From Bradyrhizobium sp. CB1650 (GTDB taxonomy: Bacteria; Pseudomonadota; Alphaproteobacteria; Rhizobiales; Xanthobacteraceae): a DNA stretch of 64,000 nt. Within the stretch, counting starts at the first letter, position 1; each line of letters opens with the position of its first letter. The position numbers and the translations under genes were made by a program. This document shows, piece by piece, positions 17,704-25,438 of the stretch. The stretch is taken from contig NZ_CP121695.1 of assembly GCF_029761915.1 (NCBI RefSeq), positions 1,302,001 through 1,366,000 of the forward strand, read 5' to 3'. Below the pieces are notes generated by a model, which saw only the letters and a program-made list of their open reading frames with translations, ran no database searches and was not told where the DNA came from.

Positions 17704-18490
17704 ATGCCGACCCAGTATTGGCGGGCGCCCGAGACCATTGAACGCCTGAATCGCCTTGAGCGTCCGGGTTTTGCCCTTGAGTTTCTGCGGCGCAATGCCG
17801 ACTATCGCCACGATTTCGTCCGTGCTGAACGCCAGATCGCGCGCGAGGGCGCTGATCCCGAAACCATCCGAACGAGTTTCGCACGTCGATGGAGGTTGCG
17901 GTGTCGCCCATGACCCAGTCTCTCCGGTTGGGCCCGAGCCAGCCATTTGGCTGCCCGAGGCATCACCGGCAACGTTGATCCTGGAGCCCGCGCCGCCGGG
18001 CTTCGATACTCCCCGTTCGGTTGATCACGTCACTTTCGGACAGTCGCTCGTCGAACTGTCCGACGCTGACGGTCGCGCTCTGGCGATTGCGGACGGGTGG
18101 AGTGAGCTTCATGTCCGTTTGCGTGACGAGCAGGCGGCGCGCCGCCCTGCCGTGCTTGTGCCGCTCGACAGCATGGGCGAACTGCGCGCCGACGTGGCGC
18201 TTCACTTCGCCCGCCGCCTTGCTGGCCAGCCAACCGCTCTTCTGCCGGCGGCTCTGCGCCTCACGTCCTTTCAGAAGCGGCGACTGATTCAGCTTCTTCA
18301 CGCCTTCGACGTCCACGATCTGGGCGGCGGCCCGCGAGACGTGGCAGCGAAGGTGCTGGCCTCCGACCATGCCCAGCGTCGTTCGGTCGAGTGGAAGGAT
18401 TCGCATGCCCGCCGTAAGGCGAATCGACTCATTCATGATTCGATCGCTCTGGTCGAGCGCGGCTATCTAAAACTCCTGCGCGGCCTCTGA
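17704..18490 (+). CDS. fseA: FseA-like excision activator, encoded in two frames (DUF6499 + DUF2285)
   Basis: The first frame (17704-17913, 69 codons) is a DUF6499 module beginning MPTQYWRAPETIERL. The second frame, shifted by +1 and open to 18490, carries a DUF2285 domain (HDPVSPVGPEPAIWLPEASP onward). A +1 shift just before the TGA at 17911 joins them into one protein of about 261 residues, like the related unsplit ICE proteins. In the Mesorhizobium ICE the corresponding pair (msi172/msi171) is joined by programmed +1 ribosomal frameshifting to make FseA, which turns on rdfS. Order here (qseM, fseA, rdfS) agrees. I therefore annotate it as a functional recoded gene, with a plain frameshift mutation as the alternative. 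Confidence 0.75.
17890..17913 (+). promoter_or_regulatory. Candidate +1 frameshift site in fseA
   Basis: The zero-frame codons are TGG AGG TTG CGG TGT CGC CCA TGA. Skipping one base before the TGA enters the DUF2285 frame (for example GTC GCC CAT GAC). A Shine-Dalgarno-like GGAGG lies at 17891-17895, upstream of the stop, which recalls the internal SD that stimulates +1 shifting in prfB. The exact slippage codon cannot be fixed by eye. Confidence 0.55.
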
Positions 18491-18695
18491 CCGGCACTTC
18501 GATCTGTCCAATTCGTTCGCCCTGATGAGCCAACCCAGGCCTCGTTGGCAACGCTTGGCTTCGCCAGGTTGCGACTGTGGGGGACACAATCCTATGCCAA
18601 TTTTCGTCCACCCCCAACGCCTGAACTCTCCGCCACTCTGGCCCTGACAAGCCGCGACTTGGCTGCGGCGCTTCAAGGCAAGACGGAGATCTTTC

Positions 18696-18947
18696 ATGCT
18701 CGACCGGACCGCGCAGCTCACCGCGCGCTACGTGCGCACCCCTGAGGCCGCGCGCCTCCTCGGCCTCTCACCGCGTACGCTGGAGAAGTATCGCTGCCAT
18801 GGCAACGGTCCGATCTTCCGCAAGCTCGGTGGCCGGGTGGTCTATGCCACTGGCGATCTCGAAGCCTGGGCCGATCAAGCCGCTTGCAGCTCAACGTCGG
18901 ACCCGCGCTACGTCGAGGCGCGCGCCGCGGGCAACGCGAATCGCTGA
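18696..18947 (+). CDS. rdfS: RdfS-like recombination directionality factor (excisionase)
   Basis: 83 residues, ATG 18696 with GGAG upstream. It is a MerR/AlpA-type winged helix: TPEAARLLGLSPRTLEKYRCHGNGPIFRKLGGRVVYATGDLEAW-like core in residues about 14-60. Such proteins bind attachment-site DNA and turn the integrase toward excision. The place directly after fseA and before the repA/parA/traF block matches rdfS in the Mesorhizobium ICE, where FseA activates it. The 205 bases upstream should hold the FseA-dependent promoter. The integrase is not in the window. Confidence 0.78.
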   Translation: MLDRTAQLTARYVRTPEAARLLGLSPRTLEKYRCHGNGPIFRKLGGRVVYATGDLEAWADQAACSSTSDPRYVEARAAGNANR

Positions 18948-18961
18948 GGCTGCGGTCGCTT

Positions 18962-20077
18962 ATGTCGTCGCGCCGCCTCATCACGCCGAGCGAGCGAAGC
19001 AAGCTCGATCCGTTCGTTGTCGCCACCGGCGATGCCAGCCCCCGCGATCAGCGCGACCTGATGGAGCGCCCGTTCTTTTCGCTCGCCAAGGCCAAGCGGA
19101 CGACACCGATCCTTTATGAGGCCGGCGACATCCGCGTCGAGGTCTACGCTGTTCCCGAGCACGGCATGGCAACGATCTGGGACGCTGACGTGCTGATTTG
19201 GGCGGCTAGCCAGATCGTCGAGGCCGAGAACCTCGGCCTGAAGACTTCGCGTTTCCTCCGCTTCACACCTTACCAGCTTCTGACGGCAGTCGGCCGACAG
19301 ACCGGCGCCCGCGACTACAAGCTCTTGAAGGGCGCACTGGCTCGTCTGCAAGCGACCGTGATCCGCACCAGCATCCGCCAGGGCGAGTATTGGCGGCGCC
19401 ACCAATTCTCCTGGATCAATGAGTGGGAAGAATGCGCCACGCGCGATGGTCGGGTGCAGGGAATGGAATTCGTCCTTCCGGACTGGTTCTACCGCGGCGT
19501 CGTCGATCGCTCGCTCGTTCTCACCATCGATCCGGCGTACTTCCGGCTGACCGGCGGGATTGAGCGCTGGCTCTACCGCGTCGCGCGCAAGCACGCCGGC
19601 CGCCAACCAAAGGGTTGGCTGTTTGAGGTCGCACACCTCCATGAGAAGTCCGGCAGTCTCGCCAAGCCTGCAGACTTCGCCTTTGATCTCCGCCGCATCG
19701 CGGCACGTCAACCGCTGCCAGGCTACCGCCTCCGCATCGAACGTAGGGAACGCCGAGAACTACTGCGTATCCTGCCAGCGAAGTCATTCACAGCCCCTGT
19801 GGACAGCGCTGTGAATCATCTCGGGATTTCGGGCGTTCACGCAATCGGGACTTCGGGCGTGCCGGTATCGGGATTCCGGGAGTGCAAACCACAGCTAACG
19901 CTTTGGCCAGGAAACACGATCGCTCGTCCTAACTTAGAGTCTAACTTAGAATCTAACTGTTGTAGTGGGGCCGCGCGTCTCGCGGATAATACTGGGACCA
20001 GCGCTCACCCGCCAACCGAGCACCCAAGCCAACCATCTCTGCCGCTTCCAGCTCGCAAGACGGGAGGCAAGCGATGA
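18962..20077 (+). CDS. repA: Replication initiator RepA-type protein
   Basis: 371 residues from ATG 18962 (MSSRRLITPSERSK); the frame is open upstream but overlaps rdfS. Residues about 20-270 match the RPA replication-initiator family (DLMERPFFSLAKAKRTTPILYE, TIWDADVLIWAASQIVEAE, GWLFEVAHLHEKSGSLAKP-like segments). The C-terminal ~100 residues are low-complexity and are encoded by DNA full of repeats that look like an origin. RepA would initiate theta replication of the excised circle, helping maintenance with ParA. The stop overlaps the parA start (ATGA at 20074). Confidence 0.8.
   Translation: MSSRRLITPSERSKLDPFVVATGDASPRDQRDLMERPFFSLAKAKRTTPILYEAGDIRVEVYAVPEHGMATIWDADVLIWAASQIVEAENLGLKTSRFLRFTPYQLLTAVGRQTGARDYKLLKGALARLQATVIRTSIRQGEYWRRHQFSWINEWEECATRDGRVQGMEFVLPDWFYRGVVDRSLVLTIDPAYFRLTGGIERWLYRVARKHAGRQPKGWLFEVAHLHEKSGSLAKPADFAFDLRRIAARQPLPGYRLRIERRERRELLRILPAKSFTAPVDSAVNHLGISGVHAIGTSGVPVSGFRECKPQLTLWPGNTIARPNLESNLESNCCSGAARLADNTGTSAHPPTEHPSQPSLPLPARKTGGKR
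19786..19960 (+). other. Origin-like repeat region inside the 3' end of repA
   Basis: Three elements occur in order. ATTCACAGC (19786-19794) and GCTGTGAAT (19808-19816) form an exact inverted repeat around CCCCTGTGGACA, which resembles a DnaA box. Three 16-bp direct repeats of the type TCGGGAYTTCGGGCGT start at 19821, 19845 and 19868 (the third diverged). Two 12-bp tandem copies of TAACTTAGARTC plus a partial third start at 19929, an AT-richer segment. Iterons next to a DnaA-like site and AT-rich repeats are the usual make-up of an iteron origin. Confidence 0.5.
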
Positions 20078-20712
20078 TTGTCGCGGTGCTCAACCAGAAG
20101 GGCGGCGTCGGCAAGACCACGCTCGCCTTGCACCTCGCGGGTGAATGGGCGCTGCGCGGAAAGCGTGTGACGCTGATCGATGCTGACCCCCAGGGCTCGG
20201 CATTAGACTGGTCGCAGCAGCGCGCGCGGGAGAACGTCGCTCGGCTATTCGGCGTCGTTGGCCTTGCGCGCGATACGCTCCACCGCGAAGCGCCGGAGAT
20301 CGCGCGCACCGCCGATCATGTCGTCATTGACGGACCGCCGCGCGTCGCTGGGTTGATGCGTTCGGCGCTGCTGGCGGCCGACCTTGTGCTGATCCCCGTG
20401 CAACCGTCGCCATTCGACGGCTGGGCGTCGGCCGAGATGCTCGATCTCTTGCGCGAAGCCCGCATCTATCGTCCGCAGCTTGCCGCTCGCTTAGTGCTCA
20501 ACCGCTGTGGTGCACGCACGATCATCGCGCGCGAGACGGCTGAGGTTCTTGCCGATCACGACCCGCCGGTGCTCGCCAGCACCATCGGCCAACGCGTCGT
20601 CTTTGCTGACGCCGCGCAGTCGGGCCGGCTCGTCTTCGAGTTCGCTGAGCAGAACGCCGCCGCCCGCGAGATCGCAGCGCTCGCTGCTGAAGTTGCGAGG
20701 TTTGCGCCATGA
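20074..20712 (+). CDS. parA: ParA-type partition ATPase
   Basis: 212 residues with deviant Walker A KGGVGKTT (residues 9-16), and LIDADPQGSALDW as the Walker A-prime region, so it is a short plasmid-type ParA without an N-terminal DNA-binding domain. It would position the replicated or excised ICE using ATP-driven movement on the nucleoid. It overlaps repA at the 5' end (ATGA) and the next gene at the 3' end (ATGAGCGAG at 20709), so repA-parA-RHH-DUF2840-traF are one tightly packed operon. Confidence 0.9.
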   Translation: MIVAVLNQKGGVGKTTLALHLAGEWALRGKRVTLIDADPQGSALDWSQQRARENVARLFGVVGLARDTLHREAPEIARTADHVVIDGPPRVAGLMRSALLAADLVLIPVQPSPFDGWASAEMLDLLREARIYRPQLAARLVLNRCGARTIIARETAEVLADHDPPVLASTIGQRVVFADAAQSGRLVFEFAEQNAAAREIAALAAEVARFAP

Positions 20713-20963
20713 GCGAGCGCTCCAGCAAGCGCGGCTTCGCTTCGCGTCCCGGCGATGCCGAAAGCTGGATCAAGGCCAGCGACATACCACCGCGCCGCAT
20801 AGATGACGCGGCTGCATTCACCGCGCGTCTGACCATTGATGTCACGCCGGCGCTGCGCGGTCGCATCAAGGTCGCCGCGTTCCAGCGCGGCATCACCGTG
20901 GCCGACATGCTGCGCGAACTGCTGGCGCGAGAGTTCCCGACTGACACCGGAGAGCCGTCATGA
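20709..20963 (+). CDS. Ribbon-helix-helix partner of ParA
   Basis: 84 residues. The second half (TARLTIDVTPALRGRIKVAAFQRG.TVADMLRELLARE) is a ribbon-helix-helix fold as in ParG-like centromere-binding and CopG-like proteins; the N-terminal 35 residues are basic and probably unstructured. Small ParA plus a small RHH protein is the classical type Ib partition pair, so it may bind the centromere and stimulate ParA. It overlaps genes on both sides by 4 bases. Confidence 0.7.
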   Translation: MSERSSKRGFASRPGDAESWIKASDIPPRRIDDAAAFTARLTIDVTPALRGRIKVAAFQRGITVADMLRELLAREFPTDTGEPS

Positions 20964-21478
20964 ACGACAACAAGGCCTTGCCGCCGCGTGCCATGCCGCC
21001 ATCGCATCGGCGCGACGTTGCATTCACCCATGTCGAACTGACCTGGATCGAGAAGCGGATCGAGCACTGGCTGCGCTTCGGCCGCCGTACGGAAGAAAAG
21101 ATCCTCGACCGCCGCCGCAGCGTTTCAAGTTTTGCACCCGGCAGCATCTTCGGCTTCGTCCGCTGGGCCTCAAACGACTATGGCACTGTGGTGTCGCGCA
21201 TGGACATCGTGCGCGCCGTGGAGGCGGGCCAGCGCTATCAGACGCTGCCATTCGTACGCCCCGGCGGCGAGATCCTGCTGCGCGTCGATAGCTGGCCGAA
21301 GGTCGAGCGCGTGTTGCAGGCGATCGATGCAATCGAGGCGCTCGCCATCGATCCGGCCGACGCCGCCCCCGAATACTGGCGCCATCTCCACAACCGGCTC
21401 GCCGCCGACCACGTGCCGCGCGCCTACACGCGCGAGCAGCATGTCGCCTGGCTCAAGCGCCGGAGCGTCACGCCATGA
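20960..21478 (+). CDS. DUF2840 protein (traF-linked)
   Basis: 172 residues with the DUF2840 pattern: THVELTWIEKRIEHWLRFG near the start, FAPGSIFGFVRWASNDYGTV in the middle and RAYTREQHVAWLKRR at the end. The family is nearly always found directly before traF in alphaproteobacterial ICEs and its function is unknown. It is soluble. Four-base overlaps with both neighbours show translational coupling. Confidence 0.85.
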   Translation: MNDNKALPPRAMPPSHRRDVAFTHVELTWIEKRIEHWLRFGRRTEEKILDRRRSVSSFAPGSIFGFVRWASNDYGTVVSRMDIVRAVEAGQRYQTLPFVRPGGEILLRVDSWPKVERVLQAIDAIEALAIDPADAAPEYWRHLHNRLAADHVPRAYTREQHVAWLKRRSVTP

Positions 21479-22020
21479 GCCGATTTGGCTACGTCCTGGC
21501 GACGTACATTGCGGTGCTCGTCGCCGGCGGCTTGGTGTTCGTTCATCCCATGCCGCGGCTGATCTGGAACATCACCGCGAGCACACCGATTGGGCTCTAC
21601 GCGCTGTATCCGGTAGGACGGCTGCATGCTCTAGAACTGGTCGTGGTGCGGCTGCCAGAGCCCATCGCAAACGTCCTCGCCGATGGAGGCTTTCTTCCGA
21701 AGGGTGTGCCGCTGCTGAAGCACGTGATGGCGCTACCCGGACAGACCGTGTGCCGGTCCGGCGACGCCATCACCGTCGACGCCGTCGATGTCGGTGCCGC
21801 ACACAATCGCGACCATCTCGGGCGACCGCTGCCGCGTTGGAGCGGTTGCTCCACGCTCCGGTCTGACGAGGTGTTCATCATGAACCCGACCGTCCCGGAC
21901 AGTCTGGACGGCCGCTATTTCGGTGCGCTGCCCGCCACTTCGATCGTCGCGCGCGCGGTCCCGCTTTGGACCGATGAGGCCGCCGATGGCCGCTTCGTCT
22001 GGCGCGCCGCAACCCATTGA
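21475..22020 (+). CDS. traF: TraF, S26-family peptidase for pilin maturation
   Basis: 181 residues: an N-terminal membrane helix (residues about 7-24), then the signal-peptidase-like box ITASTPIGLY with nucleophile Ser36, and LLKHVMALPGQ with general base Lys82. In RP4-type transfer systems TraF cleaves and cyclises the TrbC prepilin; TrbC is encoded at 61439 in this window. It acts at the periplasmic face of the inner membrane. The gene closes the repA-parA operon, and DUF736 follows after a gap of 35 bases. Confidence 0.88.
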   Translation: MSRFGYVLATYIAVLVAGGLVFVHPMPRLIWNITASTPIGLYALYPVGRLHALELVVVRLPEPIANVLADGGFLPKGVPLLKHVMALPGQTVCRSGDAITVDAVDVGAAHNRDHLGRPLPRWSGCSTLRSDEVFIMNPTVPDSLDGRYFGALPATSIVARAVPLWTDEAADGRFVWRAATH

Positions 22021-22055
22021 CCCGCTTCTCAACCCGCCAAATAAGGAGGCCTCCA

Positions 22056-22391
22056 ATGGCGCAAATCGGCCAGTTCACCCGCGATAAGTCCGGCTTCACC
22101 GGACGCGTTGAAACGCTCTTCTTCGAGCGGATTCTCACCCTCGTCCCGGCCGAATCCTCGGATGCCGAGAACGCGCCGGACTACCGCATCCGCCTCGGCG
22201 ATGCCGACGGGCCGGAGATCGGCGCAGGATGGAAACGCACCGGCGAAAAGGCCGGCGAGTACGTTTCGCTCATCATCGACGACCCGGCGCTACCGCGGCC
22301 GATCCGCGCCAATCTCTTCCAGTCGGGCGACGACAAGTCGGTCTGGACGCTGAACTGGAATCGCCAGCCCCAGCGCGCCGAGCGGGATTGA
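22056..22391 (+). CDS. DUF736 protein (ICE conserved), copy 2
   Basis: 111 residues; ATG 22056 follows a perfect AAGGAGG at 22043-22049, so the upstream-open frame is rejected. It has the DUF736 layout (MAQIGQFTRDKSGFTGRVE, DGPEIGAGWKR, VSLIIDDPALPRPIRANLF) and is only moderately similar to the copy at 15847, so the two are old paralogues rather than a recent duplication. Unknown function; conserved between traF and the transglycosylase gene. Confidence 0.85.
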   Translation: MAQIGQFTRDKSGFTGRVETLFFERILTLVPAESSDAENAPDYRIRLGDADGPEIGAGWKRTGEKAGEYVSLIIDDPALPRPIRANLFQSGDDKSVWTLNWNRQPQRAERD

Positions 22392-22394
22392 TGC

Positions 22395-23303
22395 ATGCAG
22401 GGTCCCGTCATGCACGCCGCCGACAAGGCGTATCGAAGCTCGATCCCCTTGCGCGCGGCAAAGCCGTCTCTTCCCTCCGGTCCGCGCAACCGTCGACCGG
22501 CCGGCGCGCGCCGCGGTGGTCAAACCGGAGGTCCGTGCGCACCGCCGGTAGGCAGCACGACGCCGCGCCGCGCTGGCGGAGCCACGGCGGGCCTTGCCGT
22601 TCTCCTCTTTACCGGCCTACTGGTGATCGGCGGGGCAATGCCGGCAGTGTCAGCAGAGAAAGTGCCGGCGCGCGATCAACCGACGAACGATCACTACGCA
22701 GCTCACGTGGCAGAGGCGGCGCAGCGCTTTGGCATTCCGGCAGCATGGATACACGCCGTCATGCGGATCGAGAGCCATGGCGAGCGGCGCGCCGTTTCAC
22801 CCAAGGGTGCGCTCGGCTTGATGCAACTCATGCCCAGGACCTGGGCGGATATGCGCGCTCGCTATGGTCTCGGGCGCGATCCCTTCGATCCCCATGACAA
22901 CATCCTTGCCGGAACCGCCTTCCTTCGCGAGCTGCACGACCGCTACGGCTCGCCGGGCTTTCTCGCGGCCTACAATGCAGGCCCCGGCCGCTACGAGGAT
23001 TTTCGCGATAGACATCGTCCACTGCCCGCGGAGACCGCCGCCTATGTTGCGGCCATCGTCCCTTTTGTGGATGCGGAGGGGGCGCCAGGACCTCTTCTCC
23101 TCGCGGCTTCTTCTCGGTCATCCTGGATGCGGGCGCCGCTCTTTTCCGGGCACGCTGACGAGCCGTTGTCTTCCGTGCGAGCGACAGTCGATCGACCGGC
23201 GCACGGCAGGCCGGCTGCCGTTCCCGTGCACGATCTCTCTGCGATTGCGGCGCAGTCGGAAGGCTTGTTCGTCGCGCTCTCGACAACGGGACGATCGCAA
23301 TGA
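22395..23303 (+). CDS. Lytic transglycosylase of the transfer system (VirB1/TrbN-like)
   Basis: 302 residues from the ATG at 22395 (another at 22410). A long basic Pro/Arg-rich leader precedes a hydrophobic export segment (about residues 64-87, ending VSAEK). The SLT domain follows: catalytic Glu126 in VMRIESHG, then SPKGALGLMQLMPRTW and the AYNAGPGRY motif near 195. The C-terminal ~90 residues look disordered. It would cut peptidoglycan locally so that the type IV secretion channel can be built. The stop overlaps an ATG at 23300 whose frame is not convincing. Confidence 0.85.
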   Translation: MQGPVMHAADKAYRSSIPLRAAKPSLPSGPRNRRPAGARRGGQTGGPCAPPVGSTTPRRAGGATAGLAVLLFTGLLVIGGAMPAVSAEKVPARDQPTNDHYAAHVAEAAQRFGIPAAWIHAVMRIESHGERRAVSPKGALGLMQLMPRTWADMRARYGLGRDPFDPHDNILAGTAFLRELHDRYGSPGFLAAYNAGPGRYEDFRDRHRPLPAETAAYVAAIVPFVDAEGAPGPLLLAASSRSSWMRAPLFSGHADEPLSSVRATVDRPAHGRPAAVPVHDLSAIAAQSEGLFVALSTTGRSQ

Positions 23304-23517
23304 TGGCACGGCATCATCAACATCAATACCGAGATCGACGCACTCCTACAGACTCGCGGGTTGCGGAGATCTGGACATCCGCCGCCCGATCGCGTCCCGC
23401 CACCGCGATCGGCCGTGAATTCTTGCTTAGGCATGGCTTAGCGCACTCCAGCGAAGGAGAAAGAGCAGGCGAGGGAGACGAGCAGGCAACGACCGAACGA
23501 GGGCGAGATAAAAGGCC

Positions 23518-23645
23518 GCAATGTGCGGCTCGGTCGGTCGGTTGTTGTTGCTTCGTTTTTCTTCTCATCGAGCAATGTGCGGCTTCGGCGCGCAATGTGC
23601 GGCCCACTATCAACTCATTGTACCGATTCTGCATTCCGCACATTG
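23518..23645 (+). other. oriT-like repeat region before the relaxase
   Basis: GCAATGTGCGGC occurs three times in direct orientation (23518-23529, 23572-23583, 23592-23603), and the inverted form CCGCACATTG lies at 23636-23645, only 13 bases before the rlxS start. Direct and inverted repeats just upstream of a relaxase gene are typical of an origin of transfer or of the relaxase operator. The nick site cannot be fixed. The rest of 23304-23657 shows no convincing gene. Confidence 0.5.
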
Positions 23646-23657
23646 TCGAGGCCGGCC

Positions 23658-25397
23658 ATGGCTGAAGACAGCGATTTTCAGCCCCGGCCAGGCCGCATCC
23701 GCTCCTCGCGGAGTCAGCGGGCCAGGCCCTTCATCGCCCAGGCGCTTGCGGCCGCTCAGCGCGCCGGCGGCGGCGTTTCGCGAGCGGGCCATCTCGTCAG
23801 CCCCCGTCACTCGCGCTTCGGCCGTGGCCGGGTCGCCAGCGTGCGGGCAAACCGTCTGCTGACCGGCCGCTCGCGGCTGGTGACGATCAAGACACGTGTT
23901 GTCCGGCATAAGGCGAGGTCGGCACCGCTCGCTGCGCATCTCGGCTATCTTCGACGAGAGGGCGTCACCCGGGACGGGCAGAAGGCTCACCTGTTCGGCC
24001 CGGACACGGAGGATGCCGATCCCAAGGCCTTTGCCGAGCGCTGTCAGGATGACCGCCACCATTTCCGCTTCATCGTCTCGCCGGAAGACGCAGCCGATAT
24101 GGCCGACCTCAAAAGCTTCGCCCGCGAGCTGGTTGGCCAGATGGAGAAGGATCTTGGCACAACGCTCGACTGGGTGGGCGTCGATCACTGGAACACCGAG
24201 CATCCGCACGTGCACATCATCGTGCGGGGCGTCGCCGAAGGCGGTCAGGACCTCGTCATCTCCCGCGACTACATCAAGGAGGGGATGCGCGCCCGCGCCC
24301 AGGACTTGGTCACGCAAGAACTCGGATTGCGCTCCGATCTCGACATCCGCCGCTCGCTCGAGCGCCAGGTCGAAGCCGAACGCTGGACACAGCTCGACCG
24401 CCAGCTCGTTCGCGATGCAGACCGGCATGGCGTCATCGACCTTGCGCCCAATCCGGCAGAGCCGCGTGATCAGTTCCATGCGTTGAAGGTCGGCCGGCTG
24501 CGGCGCCTGGAGAGCCTCGGCCTCGCTCATCAGCTCGGGCCAGGCCAATGGGTCATGGACGAGGCCGCCGAGGCGACGTTGCGCGAGCTCAGCGAGCGCG
24601 GCGACGTCATCAAGCGTATCCACCGCAGCCTGGCCGAGCGCGGCATCGAGCGTGGGACTGCGAGCTACGTGCTATCAGGTGAAAGCCTGGACGTTCCCAT
24701 CATCGGACGCCTCGTCGATCGCGGTCTCGACGATGAACTCAAGGGGACCACTTATGCCGTGGTCGACGGCGTCGATAGCCGCACCCACCACATCAGGCTG
24801 CCCGATCTCGACGCGGCCGGCGACAGCGCACCGGGCTCGATCGTCGAGCTCCGCAAATTCGAAGACACTCAAGGCCGGCCTCGGGTGGCGCTGGCCGTCC
24901 GCTCTGATCTGTCGATCGAGGCGCAGGTGACGGCGAGCGGCGCGACATGGCTCGACCGGCAGGCCGTCGCCCACGATCCTGTGGCGCTCGGCCAGGGCGG
25001 CTTCGGCGCCGAGGTTCGCGAGGCCATGCAACGGCGGGCTGAGCTGCTGATCGAGCAGGGGCTCGCCGAGCGGCAGTCGCGCGGACTGGTGTTCGCGAAG
25101 AACCTCCTCAGCACGCTACGGCGCCGCGAGTTAGAGGATCTCGGCAAGCAGCTCGCAGCCGAGACCGGCCAGCCGTTCAATCCGTCGGCTGGCGGCGAAT
25201 ATGTGGCCGGCACCTATCGGCAGCGCTTCGCGCTCGCTTCCGGCCGCTTCGCCATGATCGACGATGGTCTCGGCTTCCAGCTCGTGCCCTGGACGCCCTC
25301 GCTCGAAAAGCAGCTCGGCCGGCATGTCTCCGGCGTGGCGCGCGCCGACGGCGGCATCGATTGGGGCTTTGGGCGCAACAGGGGGCTCGGCTTGTGA
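23658..25397 (+). CDS. rlxS: RlxS-like conjugative relaxase (DUF3363)
   Basis: 579 residues from ATG 23658; upstream codons in the same frame run through the repeat region and are rejected. The relaxase domain covers about residues 75-300, with the metal-binding histidine motif HPHVH (His182, 184, 186) in DHWNTEHPHVHIIVRG. The DUF3363 region follows to the C-terminus. The protein nicks oriT and leads the strand through the channel via the TraG coupling protein encoded 41 bases downstream. RlxS is the relaxase needed for transfer of the Mesorhizobium ICE, and order and family fit. The catalytic Tyr cannot be assigned with certainty. Confidence 0.85.
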   Translation: MAEDSDFQPRPGRIRSSRSQRARPFIAQALAAAQRAGGGVSRAGHLVSPRHSRFGRGRVASVRANRLLTGRSRLVTIKTRVVRHKARSAPLAAHLGYLRREGVTRDGQKAHLFGPDTEDADPKAFAERCQDDRHHFRFIVSPEDAADMADLKSFARELVGQMEKDLGTTLDWVGVDHWNTEHPHVHIIVRGVAEGGQDLVISRDYIKEGMRARAQDLVTQELGLRSDLDIRRSLERQVEAERWTQLDRQLVRDADRHGVIDLAPNPAEPRDQFHALKVGRLRRLESLGLAHQLGPGQWVMDEAAEATLRELSERGDVIKRIHRSLAERGIERGTASYVLSGESLDVPIIGRLVDRGLDDELKGTTYAVVDGVDSRTHHIRLPDLDAAGDSAPGSIVELRKFEDTQGRPRVALAVRSDLSIEAQVTASGATWLDRQAVAHDPVALGQGGFGAEVREAMQRRAELLIEQGLAERQSRGLVFAKNLLSTLRRRELEDLGKQLAAETGQPFNPSAGGEYVAGTYRQRFALASGRFAMIDDGLGFQLVPWTPSLEKQLGRHVSGVARADGGIDWGFGRNRGLGL

Positions 25398-25438
25398 GCC
25401 ATCCTTCCAATCACCGACGTCAGGAGAGCGCCACCGCC

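Noticed and set aside
23300..23665. 121-codon plus frame whose ATG overlaps the transglycosylase stop
   Set aside because: Composition is not protein-like, it crosses the repeat region and the start of rlxS, and no family is seen; better explained as oriT/leader DNA.
23610..24623. 337-codon minus-strand ORF opposite rlxS
   Set aside because: Antisense shadow; the plus frame carries the relaxase histidine motif.
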